From: Pisolithus tinctorius
Taxonomy: Eukaryota; Basidiomycota; Agaricomycetes; Boletales; Pisolithaceae
NCBI GenBank assembly: GCA_024663395.1
Contig: JANFAH010000095.1
Coordinates: forward strand, 62,001-126,000
Direction: 5' to 3'
DNA length: 64,000 nucleotides
Part shown: positions 45,554-57,098 of the stretch, piece after piece
Layout: each line of letters starts with the position of its first letter
How positions within the stretch are numbered: position 1 is the stretch's first letter
Translations under genes and position numbers: made by a program
The notes under the pieces: model-generated
The model's input: the letters and a program-made list of their open reading frames with translations, nothing else
Databases searched by the model: none
Told to the model about the DNA's origin: nothing

Positions 45554-46859
45554 CTAATCATGGATGGGATAATGATCCTTCCATCCTGGATAGAACGGAT
45601 GCTCATCTAGCGTCCTTTCCTTCCAATCGCTTGGCACCCATCCTTTCTGCTCCTGTTCCTTTGCCCACTCTTCAAGCGCAGGTATAACCTTGTGTTCGGT
45701 ATGCCAAGACTCCTTGTATTCCATCATCGATTTCTTCCCTTCTCGCAACACTTTGAGGAGTAACCTGGGGATGTAAGGCTCTTGTCGAAAGTCGGTGATA
45801 GGTGTAAACAGAGCTTTGAAGTTGAATACAATAGCCCGTGACCTTGGCAAACGTCGCAGAGTTTGCCAGTCGACCCGCAGAAATATATCAGACGTCAGCA
45901 AGTCTGGATCCTGACGACTGCGGTGATGCCACTTCGGTGAATCTTTTTGGAAAAAGAGTGGTTCCCCGACTTCTAAACTCCATGCCCCTCGCTGGATGGG
46001 CTTGTCACAGGGCAACTTAGAGAAATATCTAACCGAACGTCAGGACGGACTGCCTATCACATCGCCTCGCGGATCGTACCTATCCACCGAAAGCGCCATC
46101 TTTTCCTTGTAGTCCGGAACGGGATCATGGATTTCACCGAGTGGTTTGCCAATTTTATGGCCAATGTTCCAGCCTATGGCTGAACATGCGATACCGGCTG
46201 TCATACGATAAAGCCCAGTCAGAGGATCCTCTTGTACGATGAAGAAATCCTCGGGAACATGTTCAAGGAGGAATATCAATGGGTGTATCGCGGTGATGTC
46301 GACCTGGGTATGGAGAATTTCATTAGTGAATACGCCCGTCCAGTCGTTGTAACGGAATTGATTCGGGTATCTCTGGCAAATGTACTGAATGACCATTTCC
46401 ATGCACTCCCTTGATGCCTCTCGGCTTCCTTCCAGCTCGTCAATTATCAACTTTCCGTGGTCAGCGTATAGCTTTTTTCGCTGGGCGATTGTCAAGAGAT
46501 AGGTGCTCTCGAGCTCTATCCACCAGTTTGGTTCGAACTCGCTGAGAGCTGAGGGCACTGAATCAGCAGAATAGCTTTAGAATGCAGTGTTGGGACGTAC
46601 ACATGTTCTGGTGATATTCCCATCTGAATGGCCGGTACGGGCGAGCTCTGGCGGCATCAAAGTTGTGAAGCGGTTTGGGGGCAGGAACTCCGGTCAGCTT
46701 CGCGTAGTCGGGGAGAGCTTTCCTACTCAGCACACGACAAAGCCATTGGCGAGAGCCGGAGAGCAGGGAACAAGACTGCAGGAATATCGCCCCTGTGAGT
46801 GCGAATACGAGTCCCAGAGCCAAGACAGCTGCAGAGATATCGATATCGACATTGATCAT
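45554..46859 (-). CDS. DUF3445 protein (haem-dependent N-demethylase alpha-like), membrane anchored
   Basis: Three exons. Exon 1 begins MINVDIDISAAVLALGLVFA, a hydrophobic N-terminal segment (residues about 8-28) that would anchor or export the protein, then RPYRPFRWEYHQNM, a DUF3445 signature. Exon 2 holds SALSEFEPNWWIELESTYLL, CMEMVIQYICQRYPNQFRYN and HPLIFLLEHVPEDFFIVQED. Exon 3: FSKLPCDKPIQRGAWSLEVG, LFFQKDSPKWHHRSRQDPDL, FLRVDWQTLRRLPRSRAIVF, ending DHYPIHD-stop. Characterised bacterial relatives are haem-dependent oxidative N-demethylases; the fungal substrate is unknown. It is head to head with the cytochrome b561-like gene, a haem redox protein, which may be meaningful. Confidence 0.75.
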
Positions 46860-47103
46860 ACTGTTCGGTTTCAGTGGAGGGTGACTCGCCTTGGTGATAT
46901 TATACTTGAACCGGCAACTTAAATGATACTAGACCCACGATGACATCTACTAACGAGAGTGTGCAAGTGCGTTATGTAATACAAGCTTCGTCGTCGTCCG
47001 CGGGGCTGGGGTCTCCTTATCGCCACAGGCTGCGCTTTACTGGAGGGGGTAAGGTGATTTATCGGTTTGGTTGTTTTGCATCTACCGCCCGCTCGTCTCC
47101 GCA
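46860..47103. promoter_or_regulatory. Divergent promoter of the DUF3445 and cytochrome b561-like genes
   Basis: 244 bp separate opposite starts (46859 and 47104). No specific element was recognised; shared regulation is inferred. Confidence 0.4.
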
Positions 47104-48176
47104 GTATGAGTAGTTCAACTGACAACCTGCCTGCCAGTGACACCCACGAACAAGAGGGCCTCCTTTCCAACGTTGACCCTGAACAAGTCGAAATGGCCCG
47201 CACCACCACCAGCCTGAGAACAGAGGGTCGCAAGGGGGACAAAACCGCCCAGTATGCCGCATTGGTAAGTATGTCAACTTGTGTATAAGTGTGCATCTTG
47301 TTGAACATCATTGCAGGCGGCGGTACTTGTATGTTCATAAATATCCTAATTTGTGAGAAACTGACTCCGTGTCGTCAGGTTTTTGTTCTGGTTACATGGG
47401 GTATCGTCTTCACCAACAATCCCGCGTCGTTAGGTTGGTTCGCATACCATCCCATCCTCCAGAGTTCTGCCATTGCCTGTTTCACATATGGTGCGCTGGA
47501 CAATTGCGCTCTATCCACCGCCCCTACTCACACAGTGGAAAAGGCATACTCACCCTTCAACCGACGTCGCAACCTGCGACTAAGGCTGCTGGCCTCAAGA
47601 GGCACCAGATCGCAATGTTTGGGGTCGGCATCCCATGCATCCTGGCTGGAACGGCATTTATGATTTACAACAAGTCGCTTCATTCAGCCCCTCATTTTAC
47701 TACTTGGCATGGCGTAAGCATTTCATTCAGCCGGCCTATCACCCCTCTGATACAATCTATCAGACATTCGGGATAATTGCCGTCATCTGGCTTGTCGCCC
47801 AAGCGTTGATCGGAGGTGCAAGTGTTTGGTTCGGCGGTGCCGCCTTGGGTGGTGGTATGAAGGCCAAGGCCGTCTGGAAGTACCATAGGTCAGCCATCAA
47901 CGGGATCTGTGTTGCGTTCGATTGCTTATTACGGCGGTTTAGATTATCAGGATACATCGTCTTCTCCCTGACCTTGTTCACAGCTTACCTGGCGGGCACA
48001 TGGTCTACCTGGGTAACCCATCATAGTGATTTCCTCGTTCGGTTAGTAGGGTATACTATCGCACCACTGGCAATTCTATTTGCCACATACACCCGCATAC
48101 GGTAAGTGTCTCTGCGAACTCCCCGCGTTTTACTAAAGGCCATCTGAGTAGTCCGTCGAAGATGAAGTTCATTTAG
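47104..48176 (+). CDS. Cytochrome b561-like transmembrane electron carrier
   Basis: MSSSTDNLPASDTHEQEGLL gives a soluble N-terminus; then helices around VFVLVTWGIVFTNNPASLGW, QIAMFGVGIPCILAGTAFMI, IIAVIWLVAQALIGGASVWF, LSGYIVFSLTLFTAYLAGTW and VRLVGYTIAPLAILFATYTR. His residues in FAYHPIL, LKRHQI, FTTWHG and WKYHR are placed as the four haem ligands of b561 proteins, which move electrons (often from ascorbate) across endomembranes. About seven exons; the donor at 47706-47710 follows ...TTWHG, and the last exon is RPSKMKFI-stop at 48174-48176 after a GTAAGT..GTAG intron. It ends 73 bp from the convergent ARF-GEF gene. Confidence 0.8.
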
Positions 48177-48249
48177 TGTATGTGACGATCCGGTCTTTGT
48201 ACTACTACTCTCGCCTATGCCGATAAGTTAGTGAATTTGCATCACGTTT

Positions 48250-51200
48250 CTACGTTCCAGTTGTAGCAGTTGTAGCCACGGGCTCGGCAGCCTCTGGTGC
48301 AGGAATGACTTCTGCCAAGAAGCCAGGTAGAAAGCGTTCCAGTCTGGCATGCGTCGCTGACCAGAACGTCCGCTGTTGTTCGTCGCAATGTTCTGAAGGT
48401 GGCACCAAGATGCCGGCTGCGTTCATCACCAGAACTGCGTTTTTGAGCGATTCGGAGACCGCCTCATACTATAAAAATCACGCATCAGCATAAATGGCAA
48501 ACGAATTATGTGCGAGTGCCGTACTGACCAGCTGTTCACTCTTCTCTACACTGATCAAACTGTCGAGCAAGTCCAGGATCTCGATCCATATCACTCTGAC
48601 ATCCACTTTCCTATGCCTATCCCGCACCTCGAAATGCATGAACGCCTTGCATAACAATGTGGACGCTCGAAGGCGTGTTTCCGATATGCCGGATGGATCC
48701 AGATGGTATACCTGGGGTTTCAGAAGGTCGTCGACGAGAGGAAAGATGATGCTATTGAATATTTCCTCCACGTAACTATGATCCGTCTCATCGTAGACAA
48801 GTTGAGAGCCGAGGAGAAGTCGCTGCAGTTGAACGATGGCAACGTTTCGGACAAGTCGTGAGGGGTTAGTGGACTGCTTTCCTAGGGAAGAAAGCAAGGG
48901 GAGGCAATATTGTCGCCACGCTGGGAAACGAAAATTAACGTGCATACCGTCGGCCAAACACCTAGTGGACATTACCATTTGTGGGTGGCAGTTTGCCGGC
49001 TGCAGATAACGGCGCGATGAACCTCTTAAGGTCAGCCAACAAGTCGATAGCTTTTCGACCACGCTCGACAGTCGGGGACCTGATATCTTTGGTGTGAACG
49101 CATTTCAGGGGTTGCGGAGTAGTAACTTACTCCGTCGTAGGCTGAAGTAGAGCACGTCTCGATTTCTGCGACTGAGCACGTATCGAGGCTCCCGCAGCAG
49201 TTGCAAAGTCATCTAGGATAGCCACCAGGCACGCGAAGTTGTTCTGTGTTACTTTCTGACCCTGAACTTCGGACGCGATACTCGCAACAAGTGAAAAGGT
49301 GGAGCGGGCAGCCTCGGGGTGAGAAATGGTCGTCCGGAGGGCCGCACTGATCAAGTTCCATTCGGTTTGTGTGCTACCCAGCAGCATGTCTTATTATTAA
49401 TCTCGGAAAGTGAGTAGAAACCTACCTCACGATGCCTTCCTGCTGAAGTATGAGGTTCACTCCCGCTGTAACGTGCTCAGCGACGGAGTTAGCAACCGAA
49501 GGTGGTAGATGGGCGATTAGGTCCAATGAGAGATACACTTGGTCGCGCAGTGCATCCTGGACACCCATTCATTCAATTGAACCAGGTGCACATGTCCCAG
49601 CCACTCACGCACCTTCTGTGCAAGGATTACACAAATGCGCAATAGCGCGACGACGGCACGTTCGATTAATAGCACGCTGTAGTGAGCAGCTGCTGATAGC
49701 AGTGCCGAGAGATGTTCAAATATGATGGGCCTGCAACACTAATCAGGACAGAGTGATCTCGCATCTGAAGGTAGTGCGAACATACCAGAGGTCGTCTAGG
49801 TGCTGAGGTGTCTGACAAGCTATGCTTACCATGGTTTCGAGGAGAAAAACGGCAGCAGGATCATATGCTAGTACGTATGGACCCTCATTCACAAGGGACG
49901 GATTATATGGTAGTGAGACATCGTCTGTTTCTTCCTTAAGCTTGGTTACCGTTCTTTCGTGTGCCAGTGCCTCAAGGGCTTTGACGGCGGCAACAAGCGC
50001 CTCCGCATCTAATTGCCTTCACAGCCGTTAGCGGGGCAGTCCTTCAAGCTAGGGCGATTACTCACATGATCTGCGCATAGAGTTCATCCAGACGACAAGA
50101 TTTGATGCAGTCGATCGTGCAGAGTGTACTCTCCACCTCTGAATCCGTCGCTTCTGGAATGAGGTTCTCGGAACTCGACCCGTAAGGCGTCATAAGGTAC
50201 GAAGACAGTGTCGATAGTAAACCGCCATCGTTCCTTTGCACCTGCCGTGAAGGGTGACTTCCGCGTAGGGGGATCATTGTAACGCCCCCGAGGAAGTCTT
50301 CCATTTGCAACATCCTCGTTGGTAGCAAAGAATGCATGAATAAATTTTGGAACATTTCGAAAATCTAACGGAAGGGGTCCTTGAGGACCGCGCGCTAGCA
50401 GGTGGTAGACGATTGGAACCTACCTGAGTCCACCCTTCACGTAAGGCATTGCCATTGCCATTGACGATATTGAACAAGACAACAGCAGCAAGCTGACCCT
50501 TGAAGTTCGTCCCGAGTCGCACAGACAATGAAGAAATTGTCACCGACTGCCCTTCGGCATCGACTACCGGGTAATTGGGCACATGGGCAGGAAGGTTGAC
50601 CGTCAGAAGGCCTGTTGCTTGAGAAAGAGACACGACAATGAAATCGAATACATCTGGAAGGTTGAAGTGTCCGGCCAGGGTGGCACATTGGCGAAAACCG
50701 GATATTGCTCTTTGGATGATGTATTCATCGTCGAAAGTAATGAATGCATGGGCGATCGCAGAAATAACCGATTTCCACATTGCCTTGAACATGTCACAGT
50801 CAAATAAGGAGGTGTTGCACATCACGAATGGTCCTGCAGGTGCGAGTTAAAACCGCAGCTCTCTAACCGGAAGAACGATTATACCCGATTGCCTTGAACG
50901 GACAAGCAGTTCTTTCCATGCATACTCGAAGCCTAGCTGTCCAGTGTGTTCCTCGGGCATAATGATTTCACGCTTGCGGATGGAGTCATATATACTTTGC
51001 TGCGCGGAAAAATTAGTAGAGGTGAGGAAGGGATCAACAGGTCCACTGGCTCCTCACCAAGAATTCCGGTGAAAAGTTCTCTCCACCATTCACTCCTCTG
51101 AGATTACGCTGATAGTCTTCTATGGTCATCCGTTTCTGCAGGCACGTCAGCCACAGCCTCGCTGGACGCCAGGTAAATGCTTACCCGGACTTGAGGATTG

Positions 51201-53808
51201 TGGAGGTCAGTGTTAAGCATGATGACAGAATACGCCAGCACGTAGACTGCATCTTCGCTCTTGATTTCAGCTAATATAGGATTCATCCATTACACAACTG
51301 ATCTGAGAGATCTAAGACTCCTTACGTGGGTTTGAGGCAAAATATATTGAAGCAAAAGTCTCGGTTATGCGCGCAATCTGTTGTGACTCTCCCGGGAGCC
51401 TGAAAGTTGCGAGCATTTCACGCATCGAATCGGCAATAGGTTTCTATACGCGACACACGCGTTAAGCTTTTAATTGGCAAGAGAAGTGGTGACATGACCC
51501 ACATTCTTGAAATCAAACAGTCCGATAAACTCCTTGAGGAGATCCATATTTTCCGGTTTCGAAATAAAATCACCGAGGAGGCGTTTGTCCAGGCGCGTGC
51601 AACTCTTAAGGAACTTTGCCAGGCTTCGAGTTCGAGGCTCCGAGAGATCCAGGTCTATGAGCCCGTTTTCTTCAAGAAATGCAATTCCAAGCTTTGGCTT
51701 GGAATTGAACTTCGCAGCCCCAGTCAGAACGAGCTTCTTGCGCGACTTGCTCTGCATCAAGTCCCCGGGCGAAACAAATTCCTGACAACCGCGACCTCAA
51801 ACACGTGCCCTAAGAAACCAAAGACCTACTTACTGGCTTCCATTCTTCGGTACTCTGGAATTTTGCATCAATTCACTCTTTACGTCCTTCCAGTGATGGA
51901 ACCACGTACCCCTTCAGCCCGCGCAGCCATGTCTCCGACGAAACCAAGTAGCATATCTAGGCATAAGAACTGCGAGTGAAGCTGCTGTGCTTCTGACACC
52001 GAAGAGGTTTGTATCGCATACACGCCCTGGGTGCATTACAAAACTACTAAGGAGGGGGAGAACGTAATAGCTCACCTTGGTTAAAAAATCAACCAGCCGC
52101 TCAAAGAGGTTGTCGCAATTAATATCGCAGTCATAATTAGTATAGAGGTCAACCATAAACCAGGGATGCCTAGATATTTGACTCAATGTTTCCAATATCA
52201 AATCGCGCGTTTCCCCTCGAGCAGGTTGAACAACAGGTCGGGGTGGTGTTAGACTGCCCTTCTCCGTGTCAGAATCAACGTTGGCTGGAGCAAGGACAGG
52301 CGTTGAAGGGGTGCCAGGACGAGAAGAACCTGTTTGTATCCTCTTCGCCATGTTGGACCTTGGAAGCGGGGGAGTGGCCAGGCGGTCAATAGTAAAGGTT
52401 AGGAATAATTCTTGTTGGAGCTTGAGATATGGACGCATAGTTTCGAACAGTATGGCAATCGTCCGTAAGGCAGCTTGTAGTATAGAAGGGTTATCAGAGC
52501 GGGCGAGCTGGAAAAGGTGTTTGCATCCGTGGTCAACGATCAAAGACAGGAGCGATGGGTAATTGCCAATGACTGTTCCACAGGTTTCTATCGTGGCATT
52601 TAGAATACCAAGGGCAGTCAAGCGGATGGAGTCAGTGTGAACCTGATCATTAGGGTCCAGGATATGAACGAGCACACGGAACAGTTCCAAGAGAGCTGGG
52701 AGACCATCTGGCACAAGTATTAAGAACAATCGAACGACACGTATCATGGGAACGCACATGGTCTAGGAGCAATGGCTACGGTATCCTCAGTAATGATGGC
52801 GCTCTGTGCTGCAGGATTGTCGGTCGACACACTCGAATCCTCGTGCTGAGAGGTAGAGTCAACTGGAGCGCTGTCATCGAGGCTTTGATGTTCAACACCA
52901 TCGGGCATATCAGCTGGCACAGTCATGTTAATATCGCCGTGGTGCGAAGCTTCCTCGTTCAGTCGGAGTTTAGCTTCTTCTGCGACAGGATCTACGTCGT
53001 ACAGGCGACAAAATATTGTTCGGACGATGGATATCATAGTTGCTTCCGCAGACCGACGCAGAATTTCTTTTTGACACAATCAGTGACACAGCGGCACAAA
53101 TCAAGTAAAAACCCACCACTTAGTCTCATTTGGCAGCATGTGGTTAGAACAGTTTCGAGCATTTCGCAAATTTCTACATCGCCCAGCATTGGGCCGACGC
53201 TGCTACCACATATGCAATCGTGGATTACCGTCATAATCTTGAGGAGTACGACTTCATCCCCGGAGGAATCACTAGCTTCGAATTTACAATGTGAGACAGC
53301 GCTGCTCAGTTCAGAAAGCGCGCTGTCTAATCCCAGAGAGTCGGAAGATATCAAGCCGCATACGAAGAAATTGTGGATGGAGGAGAGGGCAGCGGACGTG
53401 ATTGGTCCCGTGGATAGAGGCGAGCGAATAAGTGAGAGAAAAGGTCCCAGGAGAACTGGCAGGGGGAGACCCTGGACATCTTGAAACCACGTAAGAATGG
53501 GATGATGGAAGTACGCGTTACCGACCTGCGATATCGCGAATGGCTCGTTTCAGCTCTTGGAACCCACCCATGAGATCGGCCTCCTGTGAGAACCTTCCCG
53601 ACCTCTGGGATTCGACCACCAAGCTCCCCCTACGTAGACCGAGATCCTTTGCCAACGCGGAATCCCTAGCGACAAGCGTGTGGGCAGCAGCTTCCCATCT
53701 CGAATTCTTGCGCATTGTGGAGGTTACCGCAAGTATTTCTGACAGCAGAACATGTTTCTTCCCTATCCGAGGTGCTAAACTGAGCATCGTAGGCTGCATG
53801 ACAGGCAT
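48250..53808 (-). CDS. Sec7-domain ARF guanine-nucleotide exchange factor (Gea/GBF1 type)
   Basis: A Golgi ARF-GEF that swaps GDP for GTP on ARF to start COPI coat assembly. Many exons. The N-terminal DCB/HUS region begins MPVMQPTMLSLAPRIGKKHV (a second Met at 53787 is possible), then LSEILAVTSTMRKNSRWEAA, SSVGPMLGDVEICEMLETVL and ATMISIVRTIFCRLYDVDPV, followed by an acidic insert. HUS-like segments DGLPALLELFRVLVHILDPN and HPWFMVDLYTNYDCDINCDN follow. The Sec7 domain spans about 51,100-51,760: FNSKPKLGIAFLEENGLIDL, TFRLPGESQQIARI with the catalytic glutamic finger, and VLAYSVIMLNTDLHNPQVR. HDS repeats extend to a C-terminus VIPAPEAAEPVATTATTGT-stop at 48250. Confidence 0.88.
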
Positions 53809-54445
53809 TGGACGACCAAGTGAACCGCGTTTTGGACTGGCCGACGTGTCCTGACGTGTCTGCTGCGACTACAATATGTACAGGAGTGTACACCAAAACA
53901 AACGACCCAAATATAGACTTGGACACTGAACTAATAAGAACTGGCATTCCTCCCCACACACGATAAGTAGACTAGTATACGTTTGTAAAACTTCACTGCG
54001 TTCATACTGACATCGCATTTCGGCATAGGATGTCCCGTTTCTCTTGATGGGTGCACAGCAAGATATGAGGTCGGCAAAGTTCAAACAGCAGCCTCGCGTG
54101 AGGGACCACATTGCACTGCTTGCAACGACCGAGAGGGGACAAGCCCCGAATGCTTACGCATACCGATTGCTTGTCCTAACATGTCTTTCCGTCGGTCTTT
54201 GGTTGGTGTAGGAAGTGTTCAAGACGGATTATTTGTCTGCTACTACTCCTGCCTTCTATCTTGTCCGTATTAGTCTGGCTTTTCCGCCACGACCCATTCC
54301 TTTTCGGAAACTTCTGGCAGCTAAGATCGGACCTCAATGTATTTGGTTGGAGGTAGTGATCACATATCCTCATCAACTGTACAAGAGACAGTCAGCGATG
54401 GTTCATAATGTGGATTTGATGGTGCACTAATCTTCCTTCTGAGCA
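53809..54445. other. Spacer between divergent ARF-GEF and coproporphyrinogen oxidase genes
   Basis: About 640 bp. It holds both upstream regions and possibly the untranslated or first coding exon of the downstream gene (a CACTAATC branch-like site and GAGCAG acceptor lie at 54426-54447). No independent gene recognised. Confidence 0.45.
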
Positions 54446-55613
54446 GTGTCCGCTGCTCACACTAGCTCACTCTATGCTATCGGATCGCCACGCCATGCAT
54501 TTCGAGAGCGGGTAGTCACCTATATGACGTCTCTGCAGGATCAAATTGTTACGGAATTCGAGCGTGACGGCTTGACATTCAGACGAGAATCATGGTCCCG
54601 TCATGAAGGAGGAGTGGGACTCTCGTGCACTTTCCCCCCTGCACATTCCACATCTTCTGGTGAGTGATTTCTACGTAACCCCTGGTGGGTGTCTCATAAT
54701 CTCACAATCGTCCATAGGCTACCCCATCGAGAAGGCCGGCGTAAACGTCTCGACGATATATGGAACCCTCTCCCAGAAAGTCCTCGAACAATTGAGGCCT
54801 TCGCATGCTTCCTTGAAGGAAGTAAATCATAGTTGTTCGTTCTTCACCACCGGCCTTAGCCTCATATTACACCCTCAAAACCCTCACGTATCGACTGTTC
54901 ACGCAAACTACAGGTACTTTGAAGTGCTTGATGGCCCCTTGAACTCCCAAGAGTCCACGGAATCAGTCGGTGATACAAACTCATCACCCAAGGTTCTGGC
55001 TTGGTGGTTTGGCGTCATCGCAGACTTGAATCCAACCTACCTTTACGAAGACGATGTCAAACATTTCCACAGCACCTTGAAGGAGGCATGCGATCTTCAC
55101 CGCCCGGGGCTGTATCCAGTCTTCAAGGCGTCGTGCGACAATTACATTTACATTCCCCACAGAAACGAATACCGCGGTGTCGGCGGTGTGAGGTTTGATG
55201 AGATGGACTCCGATGCTATGTGTAGTCTTCTGCTGGTCAACGAACCAGATCTCCCTGAAGCTATGCTTGCTCGTTTATCCTCTTGGGAATCTCTCTTCGA
55301 ACTTACGCAGAGACTCGGGAACGCCTTCCTTCCGTCCTTCTTACCCATCTTAAACAGACGATCGTCTACAACAGTAACGGCTGCCGAGCGGCGATGGCAA
55401 CTGCTACGCCGTGGGCGTGCTGTAGAGTTCAGCCTAATAGTCGATCGAGGAACAAAATTTGGGCTTGCAACCCCTGGAATAAAGGCGGAGAACGTATTGA
55501 TCACCATGCCGCCGAAAGCAAGCTGGGAATATATGAGCGAGATGGGTGAGGAAGAGGGGACTGAGGAAGCGAAGTTGCTCGAGGTACTACGGTCACCGAG
55601 GACCTGGGCATGA
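54446..55613 (+). CDS. HEM13: Coproporphyrinogen III oxidase
   Basis: Catalyses the oxygen-dependent decarboxylation of coproporphyrinogen III to protoporphyrinogen IX in haem synthesis. N-terminal segment SPRHAFRERVVTYMTSLQDQ, then FRRESWSRHEGGVGLSC, an intron (GTGAGT..CATAG) and GYPIEKAGVNVSTIYGTLS. Family blocks follow: SFFTTGLSLILHPQNPHVST, HANYRYFEVLDG, LAWWFGVIADLNPTYLYEDD, HFHSTLKEACDLHRPGLYPV, YIYIPHRNEYRGVGGVRFDE, RRWQLLRRGRAVEFSLIVDR, GTKFGLATPG. The WWFGVIADLNP block departs from the usual WxFGGGxDLTP, losing two glycines. The first exon and start could not be fixed; coding begins at or before 54446. It ends 112 bp from the convergent proteasome gene. Confidence 0.85.
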
Positions 55614-55725
55614 TCTTTGAATTTTAAACGTTTACGTTTGCCTTGATTGGTGCAGAGCATACAGAGCGACATCGGCGTACTCCACTTCCTCAATAGAAAT
55701 CGGTACAAGATATATAGCGCCATAT

Positions 55726-56956
55726 TCACTGCCCTGATGACTGTCCTGCATCCGCCCTCGTCGCCATTGCGGCTTGTCCAGCCGCGGTGGCCGCCAAGCG
55801 TGAACGCTTTCTCTCAGCGTCTGAGCATGGGTCAGCAATATGTTGATAGTAGCATCATCCTTGACCTACCAGCCTCTTTCTCTCGTTCGATTTCAGCTAC
55901 AATGGCTTCAATTTCTGACAGCTCCAAATTCTTTTGGCAAAGGAGTCAAGACGCCGTAGTTAGAAATAGAGACGACCTACTGTGACTTTTCCGTAGCTTT
56001 CCATTACACTAATCTCGATGTTCTTAGCGCCTGTCTGTACCACTTCGAGAAGACTCTTCACAGTCAATTTAATACTTTCTTCACGCGTCATATCTTCCTT
56101 GTAGTTCTTCTCCAAGAATTCACGGACAGTTTTGGATGACCTGCCGATAGCATTAGCCTAGATAGAGGTGTCATTTTATCAACGCATCCAACAATGCATG
56201 ATGTACTGGCCTTCCATGCACTGTAAATACCACTTGGTTCCGTCTGATAGAGTCTTGGCCGTGTATCGTGGGGATCGAATCCAATGATCAGTGTTGATAT
56301 ACCAAATGGGCGAACGCCACCTGATTGTGTGTATTTCTATGATGAGTCTGTCAGCAATGGGGAACGCGAATACATGCTGATCCCACCTGCTGGATGCCAG
56401 CAATATGTCTCGTTATGTATTCAATTGTTACAGGATCTTCCACAGTCAGGCGATGGCTTTGGCATTCTACACGCGCCTTGTCGATCAGAACGCGACCATC
56501 GGCGGTAAGACCTTCAGGCGGCAGAGACTAGGTGAGGAAAGATTCCGACAAGTCAAAGCGATCATCATACCAGCAAATGCTAGGCAAACGTGATCATCCA
56601 GCATAACGACTTTACGGACGGTACGTGGATCTTGCAATTGGAGAACGGATTTCTTCTCGACACCGAGGACTGCCACGCTCTTGCCTCGCACACCAACCTA
56701 CGGAGATATTCGTTGATCGGTCAGACTATGACAGGTGAAGACCCATACGGCACATGTTCCCTTTCTGACAGCTTCTAATGCATATTCGACCTAGAGACGA
56801 TGAATGACACTCAGGTCGACGTGACGCGTCTGTGGGGGGTACCTGGAACAAGTGACCATCGGGGGAGAAGACAGTCAATGCTTTAGAGGGAAGACAGTGA
56901 GCTAGGGCTAAAAGGCGTTGTTGTTATTACCTACCGCGATCATAAGACCTTGACAT
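55726..56956 (-). CDS. PRE6: 20S proteasome subunit alpha 4
   Basis: An outer-ring subunit of the 20S proteasome; alpha subunits are non-catalytic. Starts [20 protein letters not shown] (ATG at 56956), the N-terminal gate sequence of alpha subunits, then [57 protein letters not shown], a [24 protein letters not shown] block, [36 protein letters not shown] and [20 protein letters not shown]. The C-terminal exons read [20 protein letters not shown] and an Ala-rich [17 protein letters not shown], with stop at 55726-55728. The fine choice of alpha4 (PSMA7) over other alpha subunits rests on the EKKSV and C-terminal segments. Confidence 0.9.
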
Positions 56957-57098
56957 AGTTTCGTAGTCGTCGAAGTGGGAGATAAGTTATTATGTGGGAT
57001 GGTCGTCTACAAATGGGACGCGTACGCTGCTTATGTAATCCGATTCATTTAAAGGTGCAGCTGTTATTATTGGAGCCCTTTGATGCGGAGGGGAGTTG
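56957..57098. promoter_or_regulatory. Divergent promoter of PRE6 and the C78 peptidase gene
   Basis: 142 bp between opposite start codons, consistent with a compact bidirectional promoter. Both products act in ubiquitin-proteasome biology, so joint regulation is plausible (inference). A classic PACE box was not recognised. Confidence 0.4.

Noticed and set aside
46520..46545. GGTTCGAACTC resembling a tRNA T-loop
   Set aside because: It lies in the DUF3445 coding exon and no acceptor or anticodon stems surround it.
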